Assembly (NCBI GenBank): GCA_038231395.1
Contig: JBBRLL010000003.1
Coordinates: 72,509 to 136,508, forward strand
DNA: 64,000 nucleotides
Origin: Stagnihabitans sp038231395
GTDB lineage: Bacteria; Pseudomonadota; Alphaproteobacteria; Rhodobacterales; Rhodobacteraceae
Direction of reading: 5' to 3'
Within the stretch, counting starts at the first letter, position 1. Each line of letters opens with the position of its first letter. Below are positions 8,016 to 16,090 of this stretch, one piece after another. Made by a program: the position numbers and the translations under genes. Below the pieces are notes generated by a model. The model saw only the letters and a list, made by a program, of their open reading frames with translations, searched no databases and was not told where the DNA came from.

Positions 8016-9416
8016 TTACTCCGCCGCCTGCCGCATGCCGGGCCAGGCGTACATGGTTTTGAATTGCCAGTCCGGGTCATCAAAGGCGATCATCTTGCCG
8101 GGGTTCAAAAGGCCCTTGGGATCAGCCTCGCGCTTGAAGGCCAGTTGACGCGGGTCAGCGGATTGGCGACCGCCCTCCTCCAGAGTATAGCGGTGCGGGT
8201 TGAAGACCATGGCTCCCATCGCCTCGTGTTGACGGACAATCTCGTCCAGCCGGGCCTCTGTGGTGAAGCGAACAAGGGTCAGCCCCCCCAACCCGATGGC
8301 GCCCCCGTTGCGGGTCACCTCGATATGCTGGATCAGTTCGGGGCCAAAGGTGGCGCGCACTTTCTCTACCAATGCCAAAGGGTTATCGGTGCCGTAGCCC
8401 ACTTGCAGATAGGTGATGGAGGGGTCCACTTTCAAAGCGCGCAGGGTGGTGTGGTTCCAGCCATATTCAAAGACATGGCCGGGATCACGCTCCCACGCCG
8501 AGGTGTCAGAACGGTAGATGATCTGGGCCGTCGCATAGCGGGCGCTGAAGGTTTCAAACGCGCCCATCGCGTGCGGCGCAACCATCAGGGCCACCAGCGC
8601 CTGACCGGGTTTCATATAGGGGCTGACGCGCTGGAAGTAGTCTTGCGCAATGGGCGGCTCAAACACCGTGGCCAGTTTGATCAGGATGCCGTCCTGATGG
8701 GCGAGGTCGTAGGCGAAATGGTTGGCGGAGGGGAAATCGGGGAAGCTTGCGAACATGCCCACCCAGTCGTAAGCCGGAGCGAGGGGCATTTCCAACTCGG
8801 TGATGATGCCGTTGGTGCCGTAGGCGTGGCTGACGCGGTGCAGTTCCTCGCCGGTGAAGTCCAGGATGCGCGGCGTGGCCTCCATCGTCGCCACCCGCAG
8901 GCGGATGATGTTGCCAAGGTCGCGCAAACCGCCCCAGCGGACGGAGCCTACGCCACCAGAGCCGCCAGCCACGAATCCGCCGATGGTGGCGGTGGCCCAG
9001 GTCGAGGAGAACATCCGCAGTTCTTGCCCGGTGGCGTTGCAGGCGGCATCGACGTCTTTGAGCAGGCAACCCGGTTCCACGATGACACGGCCGGGATGGA
9101 TTTCCTTGACGGCGTTCATCTTGTGCAGATGCAGGATGCACCCACCCGCCAGCGGCATCGCCTGACCATAGTTGCCGGTGCCGGCCCCTCGGGTCGTTAC
9201 CGGCACGTTGTGGGCGTAACAAATGCGCAGAACTTCGATCACCTCCGCCTGGGATCGGGGCGAGACGGCGAAATCGGCAGTAAGGTGGTCAAGCCGGGCC
9301 TTCAGAACCGGGGAATACCAAAAGAAATCCCGGCTTTTGGCGCGCAGGGAAATCGGATTGGTGTCAAGGTCCAGATGGGCGAGGGCGGTTTTGGCGGCGG
9401 CGATGTCGACTGTCAT
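8016..9416 (-). CDS. FAD-binding oxidase/dehydrogenase (PCMH/GlcD type)
   Basis: A 466-residue flavoprotein with an N-terminal FAD_binding_4 (PCMH) domain: a VSPRSQAEVIEVLRICYAHN strand-helix, TTRGAGTGNYGQAMPLAGG (FAD pyrophosphate loop) and GGFVAGGSGGVGSVRWGGL mid-domain. The C-terminal part ends with GLLNPGKMI, typical of glycolate oxidase/D-lactate dehydrogenase relatives. It probably oxidises a hydroxy acid or amine produced by the surrounding hydrolases. ATG 9416 lies inside the third copy of a tandem repeat derived from the 3' end of the upstream amidohydrolase gene, so the two genes, probably once overlapping, are now 110 bases apart. Confidence 0.83.
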   Translation of the reverse strand: MTVDIAAAKTALAHLDLDTNPISLRAKSRDFFWYSPVLKARLDHLTADFAVSPRSQAEVIEVLRICYAHNVPVTTRGAGTGNYGQAMPLAGGCILHLHKMNAVKEIHPGRVIVEPGCLLKDVDAACNATGQELRMFSSTWATATIGGFVAGGSGGVGSVRWGGLRDLGNIIRLRVATMEATPRILDFTGEELHRVSHAYGTNGIITELEMPLAPAYDWVGMFASFPDFPSANHFAYDLAHQDGILIKLATVFEPPIAQDYFQRVSPYMKPGQALVALMVAPHAMGAFETFSARYATAQIIYRSDTSAWERDPGHVFEYGWNHTTLRALKVDPSITYLQVGYGTDNPLALVEKVRATFGPELIQHIEVTRNGGAIGLGGLTLVRFTTEARLDEIVRQHEAMGAMVFNPHRYTLEEGGRQSADPRQLAFKREADPKGLLNPGKMIAFDDPDWQFKTMYAWPGMRQAAE

Positions 9417-9585
9417 TTGGGTCCCATCAGGTCATCGGGTGCGGCATGTTGCGGGGCGAGGTGTGGTCATCTGGCCCCGATCAGATCATCGGGTTCGGCT
9501 TGGTCAGTCACAGTGCGGAGGCGCGGTCATCTCGCACCCATCAGGTCATCAAGTTCGGCGTAGTCGGGCAGGGTGCGGTCAATCG
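9412..9585. repeat. Three imperfect tandem copies of the amidohydrolase gene 3' end
   Basis: Units starting gtcat at 9412, 9466 and 9526 (periods 54 and 60) each read on the minus strand as a version of the amidohydrolase C-terminus: DYAELDDLMGAR-stop in the gene itself, QAEPDDLIGAR-stop in the middle copy, and QHAAPDDLMG in the copy abutting the oxidase start. Each gtcat gives ATGAC, which combines a stop (TGA) and a start (ATG). The periods are multiples of three. It looks like a tandem duplication of a former ATGA gene junction. Confidence 0.85.
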
Positions 9586-10804
9586 CGCGGCCTTGGCGCA
9601 GCACGATGCGGTCCGATTGCGGGCGGGCGAAAAGCTCTGTCCATGTGCGGGCGCGGCAAATCACCAGATCGGCGGGAGCACCGGGGGCGAGGCTCGGCGC
9701 AGGAAAGCCGCAGGCTTTGGCGGGGTTGGACAGGACAGCGGCGGTCCAGTCGGGGTCGGAATGGTCAAGGTGGCCGATCCGGGTCGCCTCGCGCATCACC
9801 TCCAGCATGTCCAGATCGCCGTAGGCGTAGAACGGATCGCGTGTGTTGTCCGAGGCGAAGCTGACGTTGATGCCGCGCGCCTTCATCTCGTGCACCAGCG
9901 TGATGCCACGGTTGCGCGGGGTCCGGCGCGGATGACGGTCTTGCAGGTACAGGTTGCACATCGGCAGGCTGACCACGTTGATGCCGGCTTCGGCGACCAG
10001 ATCCAGCGTGGCCATCGCCTCAGCCTCTGGCATGGTGGACAAAGAGCAGGCGTGACCAACCGTGATCGGGCGCTTGAAATTGCGGCTCAGCGCCATTTCT
10101 GCGATGACGAGAAGGGTGTTGACGGTTGGGTCCATCGTTTCATCAACGTGGAAATCAACCTCCAGATCGCGTGCCTCAGCCGCGTTGAAGAATGTGGTCA
10201 GGTGGTCGTGCAGACGCGGAACCGGGTAGGTGACCACGCCAAGAACGCCTTGGCTTTCCGCCACAATATCAGCGGTCTGCAGGAATCCTGCGGTGTCGGC
10301 GATGTTGTCGATGCCCATCAGGCAGGCGGCCTGCAGGGCGATTTTACCGGCCCATCTGGCGCGCAGATCTTGAAAGACCGGGAAGCTGATGGCGGTTTGC
10401 GGCGGAACCGAATCCAGATGGGTGCGGATGGCAGAGGTGCCGTGGGCATAAGCACAGCGCAGGGAAAACTCCATCCGGCGCGCCACGTCCTGCGCCGACC
10501 AGCTTGCCATACGGTCACTGCCCACCGCACCCAAAGCCCCGGCAAAAGAGCCGTCCGGGTTGGGCGACCGCGGCCAGATGTGGCCCTTGTCCAGATGGGT
10601 GTGCATGTCAACGAAGGTCGGAAAGGCGATGGCGCCCTTCATGTCAACAGCGACGGCGTCGGTGCGATCCGCGACGATGTGGCCATCAAACAGCGTCAAG
10701 CTGCCTGAAACGAGGTCTGAGGCCTGGCCAGACAGATAGCCGGGCAGGGTCAAATTCTCCAGCCGGATCACGGGTGCATCGGGCAGGGTCTTGAAATCGC
10801 TCAA
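9527..10804 (-). CDS. Amidohydrolase of the cytosine deaminase/AtzC-like group
   Basis: A 425-residue metal-dependent hydrolase (TIM barrel) with FVDMHTHLDKGH near 66-77, FHVDE near 210, GHACSLS near 245 and FASDNTRDPF near 312: the HxH, HxDE, H and D metal and catalytic positions of the CodA/AtzC group. These enzymes deaminate or dealkylate cytosine, isopropylammelide and related rings. The start is TTG at 10804, supported by a GGGAG site 8 bases upstream and by the abutting permease stop. It belongs to a transporter-enzyme operon, so its substrate is probably what the ABC importer brings in. The exact ring is not predictable from sequence. Confidence 0.87.
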   Translation of the reverse strand: MSDFKTLPDAPVIRLENLTLPGYLSGQASDLVSGSLTLFDGHIVADRTDAVAVDMKGAIAFPTFVDMHTHLDKGHIWPRSPNPDGSFAGALGAVGSDRMASWSAQDVARRMEFSLRCAYAHGTSAIRTHLDSVPPQTAISFPVFQDLRARWAGKIALQAACLMGIDNIADTAGFLQTADIVAESQGVLGVVTYPVPRLHDHLTTFFNAAEARDLEVDFHVDETMDPTVNTLLVIAEMALSRNFKRPITVGHACSLSTMPEAEAMATLDLVAEAGINVVSLPMCNLYLQDRHPRRTPRNRGITLVHEMKARGINVSFASDNTRDPFYAYGDLDMLEVMREATRIGHLDHSDPDWTAAVLSNPAKACGFPAPSLAPGAPADLVICRARTWTELFARPQSDRIVLRQGRAIDRTLPDYAELDDLMGAR

Positions 10805-10805
10805 C

Positions 10806-11735
10806 TTAACTCTCCCGTTTGATGGCGCTTTCGTGCCATTTGCGCAGCAAGACCCAGTTGAGCGTGGTGGTCGCCATGAAGATCACCACCCCCAGAAAGG
10901 CAATCAGAAAGAGGGCGGCGAACATGCGGGGGATGTTGAGGCGATACCCCGCCTCCAAGATGCGGAAGGCCAGACCCGATCCGATGCCGCCGGTGCCCGC
11001 CACATATTCAGCAACCACCGCGCCGATCAGGCTAAGGCCGCCCGCGATCCGAAATCCGCCAAGGAAATAGGGCAGGGCGGACGGCAGTTGCAGGTATCTG
11101 AGGCGTTGCCAACGACTGGCCCGGTAAATCATCATCAGGTCGCGCAGATTGTGGTCGGCAGATTTGAGGCCAAGCGACGTGTTGGCCAGGATCGGAAAGA
11201 ACGCCACCACCCAGGCGCAGATCAACAGAGCGACCAGTTTGCTGGTGACATAGATGAAGATCAACGGGGCCACCGAAACAATCGGCGTGACTTGCAGGAT
11301 GACGGCATAGGGGAAAAACGCCATCTCGAAAAACTTGCTTTGGGTGAACAGGATCGCCAGCGCGACACCACCCAGAACCGCCACCGTCAGCGCCATCAGA
11401 GTGATTTTCAGCGTGACCAGCATCGAGGGGAACAAGGTGCCCCAATCGCTGATCAGGGTTTGCACGACTAGGCCGGGCGAGGGCAGGATGTAATGCGGGA
11501 TGTGATTGAGTGCCACCACCCGGTCCCAGCCATAGACCGTCAGAACCACGACGAGCGTCGGCAAAGCCCATTTGCCGAACGTCTCCAGCCGTTGGGCGCG
11601 GGCGTGGCGGGCTTCGTCGGCGTCAAATTGAGCGCCTTCGACGACGGTTTCGCCTTCGGCGCCGGTCATCAGAAGATCTTTCGCCAATGAGCGATTTTGC
11701 GCAGTTTCGGGATTGGTTTGATCCGCAAGGCTCAT
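10806..11735 (-). CDS. ABC transporter permease (TauC/SsuC/ThiX type)
   Basis: A 309-residue inner-membrane permease with a hydrophilic N-terminus of about 50 residues and six or so membrane segments. The cytoplasmic EAA-type loop reads YRASRWQRLRYLQLPSALPY, matching the BPD_transp_1 consensus. The nearest kinds are the nitrate/sulfonate/taurine and hydroxymethylpyrimidine permeases. It overlaps the ATPase gene by four bases (ATGA), so both halves of the importer are co-translated. The amidohydrolase follows after one base. Confidence 0.92.
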   Translation of the reverse strand: MSLADQTNPETAQNRSLAKDLLMTGAEGETVVEGAQFDADEARHARAQRLETFGKWALPTLVVVLTVYGWDRVVALNHIPHYILPSPGLVVQTLISDWGTLFPSMLVTLKITLMALTVAVLGGVALAILFTQSKFFEMAFFPYAVILQVTPIVSVAPLIFIYVTSKLVALLICAWVVAFFPILANTSLGLKSADHNLRDLMMIYRASRWQRLRYLQLPSALPYFLGGFRIAGGLSLIGAVVAEYVAGTGGIGSGLAFRILEAGYRLNIPRMFAALFLIAFLGVVIFMATTTLNWVLLRKWHESAIKRES

Positions 11736-12520
11736 GCGGCCTCCTCTTCGCCCATCGCGGCCATCAAAGCCTCAGACGTTTCGCGGGCAATCTCGCCGTA
11801 TTTGGCGGAGGTGCGGAAGGCGAGGCCACGCGGGTAGGGCTCGCTTACCGTGATTTCCTTGACGACGCGGCCCGGGCGCGGCGCCATCACAAGAATACGG
11901 TCAGACAGGAAAACGGATTCGAAGACCGAATGGGTCACGAAAATGATCGTGCATCCGATCGCGGCCTTCAGCGCCAGCAGATCGTTGTTCAGCTTTTGCC
12001 GGGTGATCTCGTCCAGCGCGGCGAAGGGTTCATCCATCAGGATCAGGCGCGGGTTGGTGACGAGGGCGCGCGCGATGGACACGCGCATCTTCATGCCACC
12101 CGACAATTCGCGCGGGTAAGCGGCGGCGAAGTTTTCCAGACCAACCAGTTTTAGCGCCGCCTCAATCTGGCTGCGCACCGAGGCGAGCGATTTGCCACGC
12201 AGCCGAAATGGCAGCCAGACGTTTTGCATCACGGTCGCCCACGGCATCAGGGTCGGCTCCTGAAACACCACACCAAGGTCATCGGCACCCTGTCCGCCCT
12301 CCCATGTGATACGGCCTGAAGTGGGGCGCATCAGACCGGCGATCAGCCGCAACACGGTGGATTTCCCGCAACCAGACGGGCCGAGCAGAGAAATCAGATC
12401 GCCCTCGTTCACCGTCAGCGACATGTGGCGCAGGGCGTTAATCTGACCGTTGAAGGTCTTGTCGACGCTTTGCATGCGCAGGATGGCCGGGCGAGTGCCC
12501 AAAGGTTTGATGTCGCGCAT
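11732..12520 (-). CDS. ABC transporter ATP-binding protein (TauB/SsuB/ThiZ type)
   Basis: A 262-residue ATPase with Walker A LGPSGCGKST near 46-55, Q-loop VFQEPTLMPW, signature LSGGMKMRVSIARAL, Walker B LILMDEPFAALD and the switch His in FVTHSVFES. It energises the importer encoded by the adjacent permease and binding-protein genes. AAAGGA lies 7 bases before the ATG at 12520. The gene is separated from the binding-protein gene by a 190-base spacer with a strong hairpin. Confidence 0.93.
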   Translation of the reverse strand: MRDIKPLGTRPAILRMQSVDKTFNGQINALRHMSLTVNEGDLISLLGPSGCGKSTVLRLIAGLMRPTSGRITWEGGQGADDLGVVFQEPTLMPWATVMQNVWLPFRLRGKSLASVRSQIEAALKLVGLENFAAAYPRELSGGMKMRVSIARALVTNPRLILMDEPFAALDEITRQKLNNDLLALKAAIGCTIIFVTHSVFESVFLSDRILVMAPRPGRVVKEITVSEPYPRGLAFRTSAKYGEIARETSEALMAAMGEEEAA

Positions 12521-12567
12521 CGGCTGTCCTTTCGGGTTGCTCAGCGGGTTGAGTTGCTTTGCAGGTG

Positions 12568-12601
12568 AGGGCGTTCAACGATTCAGGGCGTTCAACGATC
12601 C
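12568..12601. repeat. 17-bp tandem duplication
   Basis: agggcgttcaacgattc at 12568-12584 is repeated at 12585-12601 with one change (final tc to cc). It lies between the hairpin and the ATPase start, in the operon-internal spacer. Confidence 0.85.
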
Positions 12602-12615
12602 AGGGAGTCAGTCCC

Positions 12616-12651
12616 AACGGTTCGCGTGACGCTACAGTCACGCGAACCGTT
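12616..12651 (-). promoter_or_regulatory. Intercistronic hairpin between binding-protein and ATPase genes
   Basis: A perfect 14-bp inverted repeat (aacggttcgcgtga / tcacgcgaaccgtt) with an 8-base loop. In the minus-strand transcript it lies 58 bases after the binding-protein stop and 95 bases before the ATPase start. No T-run follows in that direction, so it is more likely a 3'-end stabiliser or partial terminator that raises binding-protein dosage over the membrane components, as known for other importers. On the plus strand it is followed by cttttct. Confidence 0.7.
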
Positions 12652-12709
12652 CTTTTCTGAGGACCGGCGCGCATTTCTGGGCATTCCGTCCCGCAAGCGC
12701 GTCACCAGC

Positions 12710-13729
12710 CTACTTCTTCAGGTCTTTGCCAACACCCTGATCGACATAAGCCAAACTATAGGCTTTCTTGATGTCGATGCCATCCTTGATCACCGCGGCC
12801 TTCACCATATCGCCGTAGAACTGGGTCATCCGCGCCTCCGTCATAGCCCCGATGCCAAGCTTGTCGGTGTCGCCCGAATCCACGATGCCGTATTTTTTCA
12901 ACGTCGCAATCGAGAACGCGATCTGTTCATCCGACATATCCGGATTGTCTTTTTTGATCATGTCGTTGGCGGCTTTGTTGTCACCGTAAAGGTAATTGTA
13001 CCAACCCTTGATGGAGCCATCTACAAAGCACTTCACCACCTCGGGCTTGGTATCGACGGTGGTTTGCATGGTCTGGATCATGGTCGAATACGAACTGTAA
13101 CCATTGTCGGCCAAAAGCCAGATATCCGGGTCCCAGCCAGCCTCTTTCTTCACGGCAAGCGGTTCGGAGGTGATATAGCCCTGCATCCCCGACTTTTCAT
13201 CCGCAATGAAAGGGGCGGCGTTAAAGGTGTAAACCTTGCGCTGTTCTTCGGTGAAGCCAAGGCTTTTGATCATCCACTGGTAATAGCCGGAATAGCCACC
13301 GTCAGAGATAAAAAGATTAAGCCCCTTCAGGTCAGCAAACGTTTTGGCCACACCCGGATGGGTCAGAATGACTTGCGGGTCTTTCTGGAACATCGCGGCT
13401 ACGTCCACCAAAGGCAGGCCCTTGTCGACGCCATCAAAAGCGTCCAGCACGCCACCCATGTAGAAATCCAGCTTGCCCGCCAGCAATAGCGCCTGATTGT
13501 TGACCGAAGGGCCGCCGGGCACAATGGTCACGTCCAGCCCGCAGGCCGCATAAGTACCGTCGGCAACGGACTGATAGAAACCGCCATGTTCCGCCTGTGC
13601 CACCCAATTGGTGCCATAGGTCACGGCAGTGTTGGCGGCCATGGCTGGTGCGGCCAAAACGGTCAGGAGCGCGGAAAGCGCGCGTGTGGGCACGGTCGCA
13701 AAGTACAGGGTCGCAGAGTGTGACATCAT
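12710..13729 (-). CDS. ABC transporter substrate-binding protein (NMT1/THI5-like)
   Basis: A 339-residue periplasmic protein with a signal peptide ending near APAMA-A (about residue 32). The mature part opens TAVTYGTNWVAQAEHGG and continues YAACGLDVTIVPGGPSVNNQ and LAGKLDFYMGG, the pattern of NMT1/THI5-like and SsuA-like receptors for pyrimidines, sulfonates and similar small molecules. GGAGG lies 3 bases before the ATG at 13729 and 6 before the adjacent in-frame ATG at 13726; the second may be the true start. It is the first gene of the importer operon and probably defines its substrate. Confidence 0.9.
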   Translation of the reverse strand: MMSHSATLYFATVPTRALSALLTVLAAPAMAANTAVTYGTNWVAQAEHGGFYQSVADGTYAACGLDVTIVPGGPSVNNQALLLAGKLDFYMGGVLDAFDGVDKGLPLVDVAAMFQKDPQVILTHPGVAKTFADLKGLNLFISDGGYSGYYQWMIKSLGFTEEQRKVYTFNAAPFIADEKSGMQGYITSEPLAVKKEAGWDPDIWLLADNGYSSYSTMIQTMQTTVDTKPEVVKCFVDGSIKGWYNYLYGDNKAANDMIKKDNPDMSDEQIAFSIATLKKYGIVDSGDTDKLGIGAMTEARMTQFYGDMVKAAVIKDGIDIKKAYSLAYVDQGVGKDLKK

Positions 13730-13963
13730 ATGCCTCCGATGATTCTGATGGTTTAAACTTAGGGGGCGGCGCGGTCAGGGCACGGGTTTCGCAGCATTTT
13801 CCAAGGCAGGAAGCCTCCGGTCGCCTTATTTTGCGACATTTTTCGGTAAGAATGCAAATAGAATAGGCGGTCGGTGATTTCTTTGCGGACCTGCGGACGA
13901 AATCGGGGCACCCATTGGCAGGCGGCCTTAAACCAAACCTCACCGCTATCCGGAGATTTGCTT

Positions 13964-14362
13964 GTGAAAGACCTTTACCCCGCCACCATTCGTCGTCCGT
14001 TTGGCCGCTATGCACACGGTGTCGAGGTGCCGGAAGGGGCGCGATTTGTGCTGACCTCGGGCCAGTTGGGCATCAGGCCGGATGAGACGGTGCCTGAAAG
14101 CGCTGCCGAGCAGACAAAGCTGTGCTTTGCCGCCTGCGCTGCGATTTTGGCAGAGGCCGGAATGGGGCCGTCCGACGTGGTGCGGATCAACGCCTTCGTC
14201 ACAGACCGTGCCTTTATGCCGGAGTATATGGCGGCGCGCGACGCATGGCTGGCCGGTGTCAGCCGGTTGCCTGCGTCCACGTTGGTCATTGTGTCGGGCT
14301 TCACCCGGCCCGAGTTCAAGGTTGAAGTCGAAGTGACAGCTGCACAGGTAAGTTCACTTTAA
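13964..14362 (+). CDS. RidA/YjgF-family protein lacking the canonical arginine
   Basis: A 132-residue Rid-family protein: FGRYAHGVEV, FVLTSGQLGIRPD, DVVRINAFVTDRAFMPEYMAARDAWL and C-terminal FKVEVEVTAA. Archetypal RidA hydrolyses reactive enamines and imines using an Arg near position 105. Here the equivalent segment reads LPASTLVIV with no Arg, so it belongs to a divergent Rid subgroup that may bind a different product. The GTG at 13964 was chosen for its CGGAG site 8 bases upstream; the open frame continues to 13874 without support. It is divergent from the importer operon, and Rid proteins often accompany pyrimidine or amine catabolism. Confidence 0.83.
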   Translation: MKDLYPATIRRPFGRYAHGVEVPEGARFVLTSGQLGIRPDETVPESAAEQTKLCFAACAAILAEAGMGPSDVVRINAFVTDRAFMPEYMAARDAWLAGVSRLPASTLVIVSGFTRPEFKVEVEVTAAQVSSL

Positions 14363-14409
14363 CATTCCTGCCTAAGCCGTTTTAAGTAAAGAGAAACTTT
14401 CTATTGACG

Positions 14410-16089
14410 CTAAGCCAGGACCCCCGAAATACCGCGCAGCATCGACTGCGCGGTCGAGGTGACGGATACCGATACAAAACCATTGCCGTTGTCGACGTCC
14501 TTGAAGAAATCGCCCTGCAACACCGCCAGATATTCGGTGATCAAACCACGGGCATCGGCCTTCAGCCTGTCACGCTCGCCAACCGCAGCGTTGACGATTG
14601 CGTCAAGCTTGGCCTCCAGTCGGGCATCCAGTTGATCGATGTATTTGACCAAAGTGCCGGCAACCTCAACCACACCGCCCAATTCCGCCGCATCCAGCGC
14701 CTTGGCAATCGCGGTCTCCAGCTTGGAAAGTTCGTCATGCAGGGTCCGGCGGGTGGCGATCCAGTTCAGTCGGGCGGTGGCAAGGGGTTTGACCTCTGGC
14801 GCCACGTCGGCTTCGTGGGTCGAGGGTGCCGCTGCACCCGCTGTGATCATCTCTTCAACGCGGGCAAGGTTTGCCATCGCTTTGGCGTGATCGCCGGCGG
14901 GCACCGAGTCCGCGACGAAATTGAACAGGTTCATCATGGCGTTGACGTCGGCAACCTTGCCCGCAGACGCGGCATTGGCGACCAGCGGGGCCAGCCGGTC
15001 AACCTCTGCCTGAAGCTTCAGCCCGTCCGACACGCGCTTGAGGCCGGACAGCGCGGTTTCCGCCTCACCATGTGCGATCGCATCCAGAACGGTGTCGAGA
15101 ACGCCGATCAGGGCATCTTGCGCATCGCCAGCGGTCTGGCTTGCCACCTGGGCGCGCAGCGTCGCCTCAGCCCCAGTCAGCTTTGCGAACTTCGGGTCGG
15201 CCGTGACATCGGGCGTCGTTGCGCTCATAACCTTGGCAAGGGCTGTTTCGATCTGGCCAATCGCCGCCATTGCCTGGGCCAGAACGCCGGTTTTCAGAAA
15301 ATCGACGGAGGATTGGTACATCTCGGTCAGTTTTTCCCCCAAAGCGCCCGGAGCGTTGGCAAGCTGCGGCTTGATCAGCCCAAGACGCCGGATAAGGTCT
15401 TTGGGGTCAATCAGTGCAGCAGGTTCGGCCGCAACTTGCGGGGCGAGCAGACCCAGCAGGCTGGGCAAAGCTTTCAAGGCGGCCTCGAATTGCGCGGAAT
15501 TGGCCTTGCCGAGCACAAAGTCGCGCACCGCTGTGATTTTGGCCGCAGCCGCATCGCCTTTTGCAATCGCTGCGGCAACCTTTGGTTCGGCCACACCCCA
15601 AGCGTTGGTCCAATCGGTACGGGCTTTGTCGTCGGTCGCAGGTTCCGCGATTTCGGGTTCGTCTTGTGCAGAGGGTGAGGCGCCTGGCGCTACGGCACCG
15701 GGTGCGCTACCGACGGCAGCGTTGCCCTTTTCATCCTCGTCATCGTCTTCGTAGTTTTTGCCATCTGGTCCGACGATCGTGATTTTCATAGGCAAATCAA
15801 TCGACTTGAAGAACTTCTTCAAGGTCTTTGCCAACACCAGCGGCGGATCTTCCTCACAAGTCAGTTTGGCCTTTACCCCCTCGACCGTCAGAACACCGCA
15901 AGCGGTCTTGGGCGTCTCACCAGCGGCCTTGGCCTCGCGCATCAGGGCTGCGGGGTTGCGGACACGGTCGAGCCGGATCTCGATGGTCTCGGGCTTCTTG
16001 CCAAGACAGATGCCCATATTAATGGGCTTCTGCTTGGCGGCGGTGATCATCGCCTTGATGTCCTTGATCTCTGCTTCGCTTTTTCCCAC
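14410..16089 (-). CDS. Uncharacterised 559-residue protein with duplicated N-terminal domain
   Basis: I do not recognise a family. Residues 1-111 form a compact domain (NMGICLGKKPETIEIRLDRV, AKAAGETPKTACGVLTVEGV, LAKTLKKFFKSIDLPMKITI) almost identical to the whole product of the gene just upstream. Residues 112-150 are an acidic and Ala/Pro/Gly-rich linker (YEDDDEDEKG). Residues 150-559 are Ala-rich and predicted helical with heptad-like runs, as in a coiled or rod-like protein. There is no signal peptide or membrane segment. The start is GTG with an AAGGA site; one base separates it from the stop of the 111-residue gene. It is the last gene of the operon starting at 20712. Confidence 0.8.
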   Translation of the reverse strand: MGKSEAEIKDIKAMITAAKQKPINMGICLGKKPETIEIRLDRVRNPAALMREAKAAGETPKTACGVLTVEGVKAKLTCEEDPPLVLAKTLKKFFKSIDLPMKITIVGPDGKNYEDDDEDEKGNAAVGSAPGAVAPGASPSAQDEPEIAEPATDDKARTDWTNAWGVAEPKVAAAIAKGDAAAAKITAVRDFVLGKANSAQFEAALKALPSLLGLLAPQVAAEPAALIDPKDLIRRLGLIKPQLANAPGALGEKLTEMYQSSVDFLKTGVLAQAMAAIGQIETALAKVMSATTPDVTADPKFAKLTGAEATLRAQVASQTAGDAQDALIGVLDTVLDAIAHGEAETALSGLKRVSDGLKLQAEVDRLAPLVANAASAGKVADVNAMMNLFNFVADSVPAGDHAKAMANLARVEEMITAGAAAPSTHEADVAPEVKPLATARLNWIATRRTLHDELSKLETAIAKALDAAELGGVVEVAGTLVKYIDQLDARLEAKLDAIVNAAVGERDRLKADARGLITEYLAVLQGDFFKDVDNGNGFVSVSVTSTAQSMLRGISGVLA

Positions 16090-16090
16090 G

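Noticed and set aside
7965..9563. A 532-codon plus-strand open frame opposite the FAD oxidase
   Set aside because: Shadow of the oxidase gene; composition (His, Gln, Gly, Arg) and lack of motifs rule out a real protein.
14404..15678. A 424-codon plus-strand frame opposite the 559-residue protein
   Set aside because: Considered as the true gene because the minus-strand protein is unknown, but the minus-strand frame has a duplicated domain, ribosome site and normal alphaproteobacterial composition.
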